NCBI GenBank assembly: GCA_029263415.1
Contig: JAJCXN010000051.1
Coordinates: 310,001 to 374,000, forward strand
DNA length: 64,000 bases
Direction: 5' to 3'
Source: Acidobacteriota bacterium
Lineage (GTDB): Bacteria; Acidobacteriota; Thermoanaerobaculia; Multivoradales; Multivoraceae
Shown here: one piece after another, positions 28,805 to 37,155 of the stretch
Numbering within the stretch: the first letter of the stretch is position 1
Layout of the letters: each line of letters opens with the position of its first letter
The notes under the pieces: generated by a model
What the model saw: only the letters and a program-made list of their open reading frames with translations
Databases searched by the model: none
Told to the model about the DNA's origin: nothing
Translations under genes and position numbers: made by a program

Positions 28805-31081
28805 ATGCGAACACGGCCATCTCGCGGGCTCCGGCGACTCCGGCTCGGAAGATTCTGCACCGGCGCAGTCATTACAGCGGCGCTCTTGGCCTTGGGGCCG
28901 CTTTCCGTCAACGCGCAAGATTCAGCTCTCTCCCTGCCCGAGGTCACGGTCGCAGATGTACTGAGCGCGCCGCATCCGTCTGGGCTCAGTGCTGCTCCAA
29001 CCGGCGAGCACATGGCCTGGGTTTTCAACGATCGCGGAACCCGCGATGTATGGGTGGCCTCAGCCCCTGAATACCTAGGCCAACGCGTCACCGACTTCGC
29101 CGGGACCGGCTTGCGACCGGGAGCCAGCGCAGACGATGGCCAAGAGATCGGCTCAATCGCTTGGAGTCCGAACGGCGAGAGCTTGGCGTTCGTTCGTGGC
29201 GGTCCGCCCAACGCCGCGGGCGAGTTGCCCAACCCGCTGAGCCTGCCCGACGGTGTCGAGCGCGCGGTATGGCGGTATGACCTGGGTACCGGAAGCGCCA
29301 CCAAAGTGGGCGTCGGTCGATCTCCGCTGTGGCTCGATCACAACACCCTCTTGATTCAGCGCAAGGGCAAGGTGGTGCGCATCGACTTCGGTAAAGCTCC
29401 TAAGAAGCGCGGTCAACGGCGCAAGCAGACCGAGGCCGACCTCTTGGCTGTGCGAGGGGGGATCAACAACTTGCGCTTGTCGCCAGACCGGTCGAGGCTT
29501 GCGTTCGTGTCGCGGCGCGGTTCCCATAGCTTCATCGGCGTACTTGAGTTCGAGAGCAACCGTGTTGCCTTTCTAGATGCGGCTGTTGATCAGGACGGCT
29601 CGCCGGTGTTCTCGCCGGATGGCCGCAGCCTCGCGTTCGTGCGTCAGCCGCCGGTGCTAAAGCCAGAGATCTTTGCGCCGATGCGCGCTGGGGCGCCGTG
29701 GTCGATTCGGGTGGTAGACCTTGCTTCAGGTGCCGCCCGCGAAGTCTTTCGTGCCAAGCCGGGTGTGGGCTCGGTGTACCGCGACGTGGTTGCCGACGAT
29801 CAACTGATCTGGACCGACGACGGCTTTCTGGTGTTCCCCTCAGAGGCTGATGGCTGGACGCATCTTTATGGCCTCCCGGTCCTGCGGCCTTCGTTGACCA
29901 GCGCGGGTTCTCGACGGCCCTCGGCACAGCTCCTAACGCCGGGGCAATTCGAAGTCGAGTACGTCGCGGCCGCTAGGGATGGCAAGAGCGTGCTGTTCTC
30001 GTCGAATCAAGACGACATCGACCGTCGCCATCTTTGGCGAGTGGCCGCGGCCGGTGGAGCGGTGCAAGCGGTGACCCAAGGCAAAGGCGTCGAGAACACG
30101 CCGACCCCGCTCGCGGATGGTGCAATCGCGTATGTCGCCGCCAGCGGCACGCGTCCGCTCGAACCCATGGTGCGGTTCGCTGACGGCAGCGCGCGCAGCC
30201 TCGCACCGGGTTCGCTACCGGCGAGCTTTCCGCTTGAAGCCATGGTTGAGCCCGAGCAGGTGGTGTTCGCTGCCAGCGACGGCATGAAGATCCACGGCCA
30301 GCTGTTCAAGCCAAAGACAAGCACCGAGACAAAGCGGCCCGCGGTGATCTTCTTTCACGGTGGCTCGCGACGCCACATGATGCTGGGTTGGCACTACAGC
30401 AGCTATTACCACAACTGCTATGCCTTCCATCAATACCTGGTGAACCAGGGTTATGTGGTGTTGTCAGTGAACTATCGCAGCGGCATTGGCTACGGCATGG
30501 AGTTCCGCGAGGCGCTCGACTATGGCGCGACCGGCGGTTCAGAGCTACGCGACGTGTTAGGCGCGGGGCTCTACTTGCGTAGCCGCGACGACGTTGATGG
30601 TTCTCGCGTCGGTTTGTGGGGTGGCTCCTATGGCGGCTACCTGACGGCGATGGGGCTCTCTCGGGCCTCCGACCTGTTCGCCGCGGGGGTTGATATTCAC
30701 GGCGTGCACGATTGGAACCGCACAATCAAGAATTTCATCCCTAGCTATGAGCCGCTGGAGGATCCTGATCGCGCACGCTTAGCATTCGAGTCGTCGCCTA
30801 TGGCGCAGGTGGAGGACTGGCGTTCGCCGGTGCTCTTGGTGCACGGCGACGATGATCGCAACGTGCCGTTTTTAGAAACCGTAGTGCTGGTCGAGAAACT
30901 GCGCGAGCTCGGCGTTGAGCACGAACTTCTGGTCTATCCGGACGAGGTGCACTCGTTCCTCCGCTACCAGCACTGGGTGGAGATCTTCGAGCGTGCGGGC
31001 GCCTTCTTCAATCAGCATCTCGGCGTGGCCGCAGCCGCCCAGGAGTTCGATTCGCCTGCGAGAAGCGTCGGAAGCAACTGA
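28805..31081 (+). CDS. Secreted S9 family peptidase (prolyl oligopeptidase / DPP-type)
   Basis: 758 aa from ATG 28805, which starts a clear signal peptide (Arg-rich n-region, hydrophobic VITAALLALGPL, cleavage near VNAQ-D). An N-terminal beta-propeller with TolB/PD40-like repeats (IAWSPNGESLAFVRG, VFSPDGRSLAFVRQ) is followed by an alpha/beta-hydrolase domain from about residue 470. The catalytic triad is visible: Ser608 in GLWGGSYGGYL, Asp in LVHGDDDRNVPF and His in YPDEVHSF. It probably acts in the periplasm or outside the cell on peptides. Upstream is the MBOAT remnant on the opposite strand. Confidence 0.92.
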   Translation: MRTRPSRGLRRLRLGRFCTGAVITAALLALGPLSVNAQDSALSLPEVTVADVLSAPHPSGLSAAPTGEHMAWVFNDRGTRDVWVASAPEYLGQRVTDFAGTGLRPGASADDGQEIGSIAWSPNGESLAFVRGGPPNAAGELPNPLSLPDGVERAVWRYDLGTGSATKVGVGRSPLWLDHNTLLIQRKGKVVRIDFGKAPKKRGQRRKQTEADLLAVRGGINNLRLSPDRSRLAFVSRRGSHSFIGVLEFESNRVAFLDAAVDQDGSPVFSPDGRSLAFVRQPPVLKPEIFAPMRAGAPWSIRVVDLASGAAREVFRAKPGVGSVYRDVVADDQLIWTDDGFLVFPSEADGWTHLYGLPVLRPSLTSAGSRRPSAQLLTPGQFEVEYVAAARDGKSVLFSSNQDDIDRRHLWRVAAAGGAVQAVTQGKGVENTPTPLADGAIAYVAASGTRPLEPMVRFADGSARSLAPGSLPASFPLEAMVEPEQVVFAASDGMKIHGQLFKPKTSTETKRPAVIFFHGGSRRHMMLGWHYSSYYHNCYAFHQYLVNQGYVVLSVNYRSGIGYGMEFREALDYGATGGSELRDVLGAGLYLRSRDDVDGSRVGLWGGSYGGYLTAMGLSRASDLFAAGVDIHGVHDWNRTIKNFIPSYEPLEDPDRARLAFESSPMAQVEDWRSPVLLVHGDDDRNVPFLETVVLVEKLRELGVEHELLVYPDEVHSFLRYQHWVEIFERAGAFFNQHLGVAAAAQEFDSPARSVGSN

Positions 31082-31115
31082 AGGTGGTTCGCGCGTTCTT
31101 GGCGTTGCCGGCGGC

Positions 31116-32417
31116 CTAGGCCGGTGTCGCTGCGTGCAGATCGTTGCGTTTGAGGCACAGGATCGCGAGCAGGCCAACGGCCAATGCGCACGCGACCCAA
31201 CTCAATCGGGCAAAGCCAATCGTTGCGAACAGCAGGCTCGATGAGAGGCTCGACGTTGCCGCGGCGGTCCACACCGCTGCGTCGGCGAAACCGCGGCCAC
31301 GCAGTCGCCGCTCGGGCGCTAAGGACTCGTTGAGCAAGGTGCTGCCGGCGACGAAACCGCAGTTCCAACCAAGGCCCAGCAGAAAGAGCGGTAGCGACAT
31401 CGGCACGGCCGCGCTCAGCACGGTACCGTCTACGTTCGAAGTGAGCGCGGCCAACAGTGCCGCAACCGCCATCAACAGACTGCCGGTCACCAGAACCGGC
31501 CCGGGCCCCGAGCGACCGCAGAGCCAGCCCACCACCGGCGCGCACAAGAACATGCCCGCCATGTGCGCGCTGATCACGGTGCCGACCTCACCCAGCCCGT
31601 GACCGTGCTGGGTGAGGTGAATGGGAGTCATGGTCATCACGAACACCATGATCACGTGTCCTGTGACCATGGCGAACAGAGCGAGCCGTGCGCTCAAAGG
31701 CCAAGTTCCACCACGCCTGTCGTGGTTCACGGCAGATGACCTGGCGGGTGGGACCGCGGGTGAAACAACGGGTGAGATCGCCACCTCTGGTGTCGCGCCA
31801 GGGCCGGCGATTACTGGGTTCGCAAACAACCCTCTGGGGACCAGCGCCAAGTAGAACACGGCTCCTGCTGCAAACGCGGCGATGACGGCGAAGTAGGGGC
31901 CGGCGACTTCGGGCAGGCCGCGGGAGGTGGCCCAGTGGCCCGCGGGAGCGAGCAGGCGCGGGCCGAGCACCGAACCCAGGCCTGCGGTCCACACCACCCA
32001 GCTGAGTATCTGCGCCTTGCGTTCAGGTGCGAACAAGTCTGCAGCGAGATAGCGCACGTACTGCGTGGCACCGTGGCCGAGCCCCAACAAGGCTAGCCCC
32101 AGCGCCAGCAGCAGGAGCTGCCCGTACACAACGCCCAAAAGAGCGACACCCCCACCTAGGAGACCGATGCCGTACTGGCCGGCCAAGGCAAAGCGCAACT
32201 CCGTACGTTCGAGCCGTCGGCCGAGAAGCTGGCTGCCGAAGGCGGTCCCGAGAATCGAGGCGGCCATCGGTAGGCCGGTCCAGGTTGGGCTGCCGAGCAT
32301 GCGCTCTGCGGCGATCGAACTGATGGTGATTGCGGCCACCATGCCGGTGGCGGCCAGCGCGCTGGTCGCGAGGTATTGAGCAAACAATGGACGACCGTCG
32401 GCGCGAGGGTTCAGCAC
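31116..32417 (-). CDS. MFS transporter
   Basis: 433-aa integral membrane protein with about 12 predicted helices and a central hydrophilic loop (around VSPAVPPARSSAVNHDRRGG). The ER-R-P/GxL region between helices 2 and 3 (LLGRRLERTELRF) and the repeated GLGHG segments fit the major facilitator superfamily. Substrate is unknown. It ends a leftward set of closely spaced genes (DoxX-like, GIY-YIG, methyltransferase, MFS) with 20 bp to the preceding gene, so cotranscription is likely. Confidence 0.85.
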   Translation of the reverse strand: MLNPRADGRPLFAQYLATSALAATGMVAAITISSIAAERMLGSPTWTGLPMAASILGTAFGSQLLGRRLERTELRFALAGQYGIGLLGGGVALLGVVYGQLLLLALGLALLGLGHGATQYVRYLAADLFAPERKAQILSWVVWTAGLGSVLGPRLLAPAGHWATSRGLPEVAGPYFAVIAAFAAGAVFYLALVPRGLFANPVIAGPGATPEVAISPVVSPAVPPARSSAVNHDRRGGTWPLSARLALFAMVTGHVIMVFVMTMTPIHLTQHGHGLGEVGTVISAHMAGMFLCAPVVGWLCGRSGPGPVLVTGSLLMAVAALLAALTSNVDGTVLSAAVPMSLPLFLLGLGWNCGFVAGSTLLNESLAPERRLRGRGFADAAVWTAAATSSLSSSLLFATIGFARLSWVACALAVGLLAILCLKRNDLHAATPA

Positions 32418-32437
32418 GCACGGATTCTATGGTTGGT

Positions 32438-32926
32438 TCAGAACCAGCGTCGAGTGTGACGGAGATAGTCGAGGTATGCGTCGCCGAACGTCTGCTTGAG
32501 GTAGCGCTCTTCGGGACGGATCGCGATCAAGTAGACCGCGACCAAAGACAGCGGGAGAAGAGCGAAAAACCAAGGCGACCGGAGAAGGAACCCTGACCCG
32601 GCTTGGATCAACCCCATGGCAAGGTACATCGGATTGCGTGTGAACCGGTAGACCCCGTCAACGATGAGTTCAGGAGTCATCAGCCACGGACGCACGTCTT
32701 GGCCGGTCCTGCGAAACAGGCCGCTTGCCCAGGCCATCAATCCGACCGCACCCACAATCAACACGCAACCCAGGCCGACGCCCACGGACCGACCAATGGG
32801 AACCGCGCCGCCGACGAATCGCTGCAGCGCCGCGCTTGTAATAAGCGCGATGAGAAACACAAGCGGCGGCGGGAAGCGCACGTCGGCACCTTTGCTCTTA
32901 CGGTCACCGCTTTGGGTTGTGTTCAT
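32438..32926 (-). CDS. Isoprenylcysteine carboxyl methyltransferase / PEMT-like membrane methyltransferase
   Basis: 162-aa membrane protein with about four helices and the C-terminal signature of the ICMT/PEMT methyltransferase group: GVYRFTRNPMYLAMGLIQAG and RPEERYLKQTFGDAYLDYLR. These residues bind SAM at the membrane face; the methyl acceptor is unknown. ATG at 32926 is preceded by AGGAG (about 10 bases upstream). The stop of the GIY-YIG gene lies two bases upstream of the start, indicating an operon. Confidence 0.88.
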   Translation of the reverse strand: MNTTQSGDRKSKGADVRFPPPLVFLIALITSAALQRFVGGAVPIGRSVGVGLGCVLIVGAVGLMAWASGLFRRTGQDVRPWLMTPELIVDGVYRFTRNPMYLAMGLIQAGSGFLLRSPWFFALLPLSLVAVYLIAIRPEERYLKQTFGDAYLDYLRHTRRWF

Positions 32927-32928
32927 CG

Positions 32929-33303
32929 CTAGCGCTCCTGCGGGCGGTTGTAGCCTGCCTCGCCAAAGGGCTGAACCTTTTCTAGCCACAGTTCGAGCAG
33001 GGCTTCGCGATCGTCTTCGGAGTTCCAACTGGGGGTATCAGGTGGTTCGAGCTCTTCGAGCACCGTGAAGGCGAATTGATCGCTGCCGAAAGCCTTCCAG
33101 TCGCTCTGGAGCTTGGGGTGCATGACGTAAGTGCCGGTGTCCAACTGCATGCGCATGCGATTGAACCTTGCCGGAAGATTCGGGCTCGAGTCCAGCAGCA
33201 CGCGCCCGGTGGGCAAGTGGCGCAACTCGAACACGCCGGCCGGCTGCACAGTCTCTTTGTACCGACGTCGCGCTTCTCGCCGCCAAGCATCCTTCTTGCT
33301 CAT
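32929..33303 (-). CDS. GIY-YIG-like small nuclease family protein
   Basis: 124-aa protein resembling the small stand-alone GIY-YIG proteins found in Firmicutes and others: a basic N-terminus (MSKKDAWRREARRRYKE), then AGVFELRHLPTGRVLLDSSP in the position of the G-Y-x(10)-Y-I/V-G core, followed by NLPARFNRMRMQL, a Lys/Trp-rich helix (LQSDWKAFGSDQFAFTVLEE) and a terminal GYNRP. Both signature tyrosines are altered (F and L), so nuclease activity is doubtful. Embedded in a leftward operon with membrane proteins; function unknown. Confidence 0.7.
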   Translation of the reverse strand: MSKKDAWRREARRRYKETVQPAGVFELRHLPTGRVLLDSSPNLPARFNRMRMQLDTGTYVMHPKLQSDWKAFGSDQFAFTVLEELEPPDTPSWNSEDDREALLELWLEKVQPFGEAGYNRPQER

Positions 33304-33340
33304 CGGTGAAGCGTACAGCAGTCCACCGGCTCCGCGTGGT

Positions 33341-34033
33341 CTAGGTGCGTGCCTGTTGTGCGCTGGGCTTCAGCAGAAGCGCGGCCGACTCCAGTGCCGC
33401 AGCAAGGCATAGCGGCAAGAGCATGGCGCCCACAACCAGCAGCAGCGCACCCGCTTGCTGTCCGGGACCCTGCGCCAAGAGAGCGGCGACGCCGAGTCCG
33501 GCGAGCCCGAAAGCAACCGTCGCGCCGATAGCGGTCCGTAGCCGCACCCGTCGCGCGGGCGGCGGGAGTGGTTGAGCGACCGCCTTTGCCGAGAGTAACG
33601 GCGCTAGGCGATGTGCGTCCCAGAGCAAGAGGTAGAGCGTCCCCATCAAGAGCGCAACGGTGACAAACACAGTGCCTGGAAACTGGAGCGACCAGGTGAT
33701 CATCACGATGTTGCTGATGATCGGAAGAAACAGTAGTGCGCCCAAGAGTGCGGTGCGTGGCCACAGCAGCAAGAGCGCGGCCAAGACCTGGGCGAGACCT
33801 ACAAAGACGTAGTACTCCTGCGCTTGAAAGAACGCCTCAAAGAAGCTGCCAATCGGCACGTCAACCGAGATCTGGGTGAAACGGTGCCCCATCACCTTCT
33901 TGGCGCCCGAGGGCAAGAACGCCGCCGCCAGCAGCAACCGCACCAAGGTGGTGAACCGAGCCGCGACAGTCCACTGTCGAGCTAGGCGCACGGCGCCGAG
34001 CAGGTTGCGAGAGGTTTCGAACGGTTCGCTCAT
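33341..34033 (-). CDS. DoxX-like membrane protein
   Basis: 230-aa membrane protein, about six hydrophobic segments. The N-terminal half (LVRLLLAAAFLPSGAKKVMG, VFVGLAQVLAALLLLWPRTA) follows the DoxX/DoxD-like pattern; the C-terminal half adds two more helix pairs. ATG at 34033 was used; the frame is open 150 codons upstream but that region runs antisense to the GST gene. It is divergent from the GST and 37 bp upstream of the GIY-YIG gene. DoxX proteins are linked to thiol and redox homeostasis in some bacteria; here the role is inference only. Confidence 0.72.
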   Translation of the reverse strand: MSEPFETSRNLLGAVRLARQWTVAARFTTLVRLLLAAAFLPSGAKKVMGHRFTQISVDVPIGSFFEAFFQAQEYYVFVGLAQVLAALLLLWPRTALLGALLFLPIISNIVMITWSLQFPGTVFVTVALLMGTLYLLLWDAHRLAPLLSAKAVAQPLPPPARRVRLRTAIGATVAFGLAGLGVAALLAQGPGQQAGALLLVVGAMLLPLCLAAALESAALLLKPSAQQART

Positions 34034-34189
34034 CAAGAAGGGAACGTGTCGCGAGCCGTTCGAATTAACGGGCCCCGTGGCCAAAACGGAGCAAAGGCAT
34101 TGAGCGAGATGGCCAAAGCCGGTACCTTGTGCCCGAACGAAAGCTCGACGATCCATTTGCCCACCAACGACCAACAGAGGTTTCAACCG

Positions 34190-34864
34190 ATGACCTACAC
34201 CCTCTACGGAACCAGTGTTTCCCCGTATGTCCGCAAAGTCCGCGTGGCACTGGACGAAAAAGGCCTGCCGTACACCTTGGTTCCGATCAACCCAGCCAAC
34301 CCGCCTGAAGAGTTTGTCGCCCGCTCGCCGTTGCGCAAGATGCCGGTACTCAGCGATAGCTCGGGCGCAGAAGAAGTTGTGGTGCCGGACTCCTCCATCA
34401 TCTGCGACTACCTGGAGAATCGACACCCGGAGCCGTCGCTGGTGCCTGCCGACCCGGTACTTCGTGCGCGCACCTTGTGGCTTGAGGAGCACGCCGACGC
34501 AGGCTTCGTCGCAAAGACCGGGCCCGCGATCTTCCGGTCCATTGTGATCAACCCGCTACTCGGGCGCGAGGCCGATCTTGAAGCGGCACAAACCTGTATG
34601 CGCGACGACCTGCCCGGCTTTCTCGACTACTACGAGAGCGAGCTCGGCACGAACGAGTTCTTCGTCGGCTCGCGGTTGACCCTCGCCGACATTTCGATCG
34701 CGTCGCCGTTCGTCAACCTGGGCCACGCAGGATGCGTGGTTCCGGCCGATCGCTGGCCGAACGTTGCGGCCTTCGTGGAGCGCATGCACGCGCGGCCGTC
34801 GTTCAAGAAGAGCATCGACGATGAGACCACATTCCATCGCCCGGTGGACTTGGCCTGGATCTAA
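34190..34864 (+). CDS. Glutathione S-transferase family protein
   Basis: 224-aa GST: a thioredoxin-like N-terminal domain (YTLYGTSVSPYVRKVRVALD, then RSPLRKMPVL with the cis-Pro, and VVVPDSSIICDYLEN with the glutathione-contacting Glu/Asp-Ser replaced by DSS) and an all-helical C-terminal domain (FFVGSRLTLADISIASPFVN, the N-capping box). The Ser in TSVSPYV is the likely active-site residue. ATG 34190 follows an AGAGG ribosome-binding site. It precedes a DoxX gene by 19 bp, so the two are probably cotranscribed. Confidence 0.93.
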   Translation: MTYTLYGTSVSPYVRKVRVALDEKGLPYTLVPINPANPPEEFVARSPLRKMPVLSDSSGAEEVVVPDSSIICDYLENRHPEPSLVPADPVLRARTLWLEEHADAGFVAKTGPAIFRSIVINPLLGREADLEAAQTCMRDDLPGFLDYYESELGTNEFFVGSRLTLADISIASPFVNLGHAGCVVPADRWPNVAAFVERMHARPSFKKSIDDETTFHRPVDLAWI

Positions 34865-34883
34865 CTATGGGAACACAACTCAA

Positions 34884-35288
34884 ATGAAAAAGAACACCGA
34901 CTTGGGTCTCCTCCTTTTGCGCGCTGCCACTGGTGGTCTTATGCTTTTCCATGGCGTTGCCAAGCTTCAGCACGGCATCTCAGGCATTACCGGGCTGCTG
35001 CAGCAACATGGCCTTCCCGGTGTCCTTGCCTACGGGGTCTACCTCGGCGAGGTGATCGCCCCGCTGCTGGTCATTGTGGGGCTCGCCACCCGACCCGCAG
35101 CGGCAGTGGTCGCGATCAACATGGCCGTCGCGGTGCTCTTGGTGCACTCGGGCGATTTCCTGCGCCTGGGCGAGAATGGGGAGTGGGCGCTGGAGCTGCA
35201 CGCCTTCTACTTCGTCTGCTCCATCGCCATCGCGCTCATGGGCGCCGGCAAGCTCTCTTGGAGCAAAGGCAAGGGGAAGTGGGACTAG
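34884..35288 (+). CDS. DoxX family membrane protein
   Basis: 134-aa, four-helix DoxX family protein: LLLLRAATGGLMLFHGVAKL, GVYLGEVIAPLLVIVGLATR, AAVVAINMAVAVLLVHSGDF and a last helix YFVCSIAIALMGAG. This is the classic domain length and motif set. It follows the GST gene directly. Members are reported in sulfur and thiol metabolism and oxidative-stress tolerance; the role here is not shown. Confidence 0.9.
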   Translation: MKKNTDLGLLLLRAATGGLMLFHGVAKLQHGISGITGLLQQHGLPGVLAYGVYLGEVIAPLLVIVGLATRPAAAVVAINMAVAVLLVHSGDFLRLGENGEWALELHAFYFVCSIAIALMGAGKLSWSKGKGKWD

Positions 35289-35506
35289 GAATGCGTTGGC
35301 CGGCTCGAGGGAGCTTGCGGCAAATGGGTGTTCGGTGTCCCACGGGAGGCAACGGCGCAGATTGACCCCCGATTGCGCAGTCGAGGAGAGGTCCTGCGGT
35401 ATGGGCAGGCGTGAGGGCAGAACCTCTTTGTCGCTCCCCTGCTGAAGCTCCAGAGACTCAGTCAGGGGTGGAGCCCTAAGGGGGGCCTAGGTCTCTCGGG
35501 AGGGGC

Positions 35507-35522
35507 GAGAGAGAGAGAGAGA
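35507..35522. repeat. (GA)8 dinucleotide repeat
   Basis: Eight uninterrupted GA units in the gap between the DoxX gene and the tRNA gene. The rest of 35289-35529 holds nothing I can name. Confidence 0.9.
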
Positions 35523-35529
35523 ACGAGTT

Positions 35530-35614
35530 TGGTGCCGAAGGTCGGACTCGAACCGACACGGGTTGCCCCACACGGCCCTCAACCGTGCGCGTCTACCAAT
35601 TCCGCCACTTCGGC
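35530..35614 (-). tRNA. tRNA-Leu (anticodon GAG)
   Basis: 85-nt class II tRNA on the minus strand with the CCA end encoded (TGG at 35530-35532). The acceptor stem GCCGAAG pairs with CTTCGGC. The D-arm has GGTAGACGC, the anticodon stem CACGG/CCGTG encloses TTGAGGG (anticodon GAG, reading CTC/CTT), the long variable arm is TGGGGCAACCCG and the T-arm has GGTTCGAGTCC. It lies 63 bp downstream of secG, a very common gene order. Confidence 0.97.
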
Positions 35615-35677
35615 TTAACTCAAATCGTTCTGTCTGAAAACCTCACTCTGCGAACCGTTGTCCCGATTGCGACTGCT

Positions 35678-36127
35678 CTAGCTGTTGCTGCCGTCTTCTG
35701 TTGTGCCATCTTCAGCGGCACCATCTTCAGCTGGCAGCGCGCCGCCCGCAGGACCGTCGGTTTCGGTGGCCGCGTCGGATGTGGAGCCGGCGGCATCGTC
35801 TGTGGCACCGTCTAGCTCGTCTAGCGAGCCGCCGGCGGGCGCGGTCAAGCCGTCATCTACAGGCTCGTCAGCCACTACGTCGCTCATCACCGAGGGCGCG
35901 CTACGCGCGCTCATGATGCCCAGGGTGAGTGTGGTCACCAAGAACAGAACGAAGCAAGTGACAGTGATCTTGTGCAGCATGGTTGCAGCGGTACGAGCGC
36001 CAAAGGCAACCTGGGTGCCGCCACCGCCGAACACGGAAAGGTCAGCGCCCTTACCCTGCTGCAGAAGCACGACCAGGATCAGGAAGATCGAGATCAGGAT
36101 GTGGATGAAATACAGTGCGTATATCAA
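35678..36127 (-). CDS. secG: Preprotein translocase subunit SecG
   Basis: 149-aa inner-membrane SecG of the SecYEG translocon. Helix 1 is ALYFIHILISIFLILVVLLQ, the conserved cytoplasmic loop reads QQGKGADLSVFGGGGTQVAF, and helix 2 is ITVTCFVLFLVTTLTLGIM. The last ~75 residues are an acidic, Gly/Ala/Thr-rich, probably disordered tail. Such tails are variable in the family. It lies 236 bp downstream of tpiA, in the widespread pgk-tpiA-secG-tRNA-Leu order. Confidence 0.95.
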   Translation of the reverse strand: MIYALYFIHILISIFLILVVLLQQGKGADLSVFGGGGTQVAFGARTAATMLHKITVTCFVLFLVTTLTLGIMSARSAPSVMSDVVADEPVDDGLTAPAGGSLDELDGATDDAAGSTSDAATETDGPAGGALPAEDGAAEDGTTEDGSNS

Positions 36128-36363
36128 TGCGGTTTCTCCTCAAGGACACCCGTTGGGTCCAAGGAGTCAATAGTTGTGCGGTAATTCTTAGCCGCCCTAA
36201 AGCCGAGCAGTAAGAAGTCTGGATCGCTCGCGTCAAAGGGCCCCGAAGGGAGTCTACGGCCTGAGCGGCCTATGTTCAGGCGGCTCAGAGACTTAGGCGA
36301 TCCTGGTCTGCGGCTCAGGTGTAGCCACCAGTGCTGTTCCTTGAACGTGCAACATGGGAGCCT

Positions 36364-37155
36364 CTACGATCCGCAGCGGCGAATCATATCGAGAAAACTG
36401 ACGGAATCAAGGCTTGCACCGCCAATGAGTAGGCCATCGACGTCAGCTTGCGCGATGAGGCTCTCGCAGTTGCTGGGTTTGGCCGAACCCCCATAGAGCA
36501 GAGGCAGGGCTCGAGCGGCGCCTTCGCCGAGCGTGGCGGCAATCTGTTGTCGCAAGAACCCGTGCGCCTGTTGGGCGATCTCCGGGGTCGCGGTGAGCCC
36601 CGTGCCAATCGCCCAAACCGGTTCATAGGCGAGCGCCCACGTCAGGCCGCCATCGGCGGCGGGCTCTGCGCTCAAGCCGGCGCAAGCGCCCAGCATAGCC
36701 GAGACCTGCTCGGCCAGCACCGATTCGGTGGCCTCTGCTTCGCGCTGCTCCAGAGTCTCGCCGACGCATACCATGGGCAGCAGTCCGCTTGCCAAGGCTG
36801 CGTTCACCTTGGCCGCAACCAACTCGCAACTTTCGTTGTGATCGTGTCGTCGCTCGCTGTGGCCGCACAGTGCCCAGGTGGCGCCAGCAGACTTGAGCTG
36901 TTCGGCGGAGACGTCGCCAGTGTGCGCTCCGGAGCTCTCTGGATGCAGGTCTTGAGCGCCCACGAGCACCTCGGTGTGACGCAGTTGGTCGGACAGCGAA
37001 CTGATAAACGGCGCAGAGGGAAACAACATCACCATGGGCGCGCCTTGAGCCGCTTTGGGGCCGAGTGCGCGCAGCTGGTCGGCGAAAGCCGAGGCGTCGG
37101 CGCGACGCAGGTTCATCTTCCAGTTGCCGGCCAAGATGGTCGGGCGAGAGTTCAT
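36364..37155 (-). CDS. tpiA: Triosephosphate isomerase
   Basis: Interconverts dihydroxyacetone phosphate and glyceraldehyde 3-phosphate. 263 aa from ATG at 37155. Catalytic Lys13 in AGNWKMN, the electrophilic His in ALCGHSERR, the base Glu in AYEPVWAIGTG and the phosphate loop LLYGGSAKPSN with LIGGASLD are all present. The ATG overlaps the pgk TGA by four bases, so the two glycolytic genes are translationally coupled. Confidence 0.97.
   Translation of the reverse strand: MNSRPTILAGNWKMNLRRADASAFADQLRALGPKAAQGAPMVMLFPSAPFISSLSDQLRHTEVLVGAQDLHPESSGAHTGDVSAEQLKSAGATWALCGHSERRHDHNESCELVAAKVNAALASGLLPMVCVGETLEQREAEATESVLAEQVSAMLGACAGLSAEPAADGGLTWALAYEPVWAIGTGLTATPEIAQQAHGFLRQQIAATLGEGAARALPLLYGGSAKPSNCESLIAQADVDGLLIGGASLDSVSFLDMIRRCGS

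Noticed and set aside
33341-34492. Longer 383-aa version of the DoxX-like protein
   Set aside because: The extra N-terminal 153 codons are antisense to the GST coding region; ATG at 34033 gives a sensible membrane protein.
35507-35522. (GA)8 tract as a phase-variation switch
   Set aside because: It lies between genes and is not placed inside an obvious promoter spacer or coding frame.
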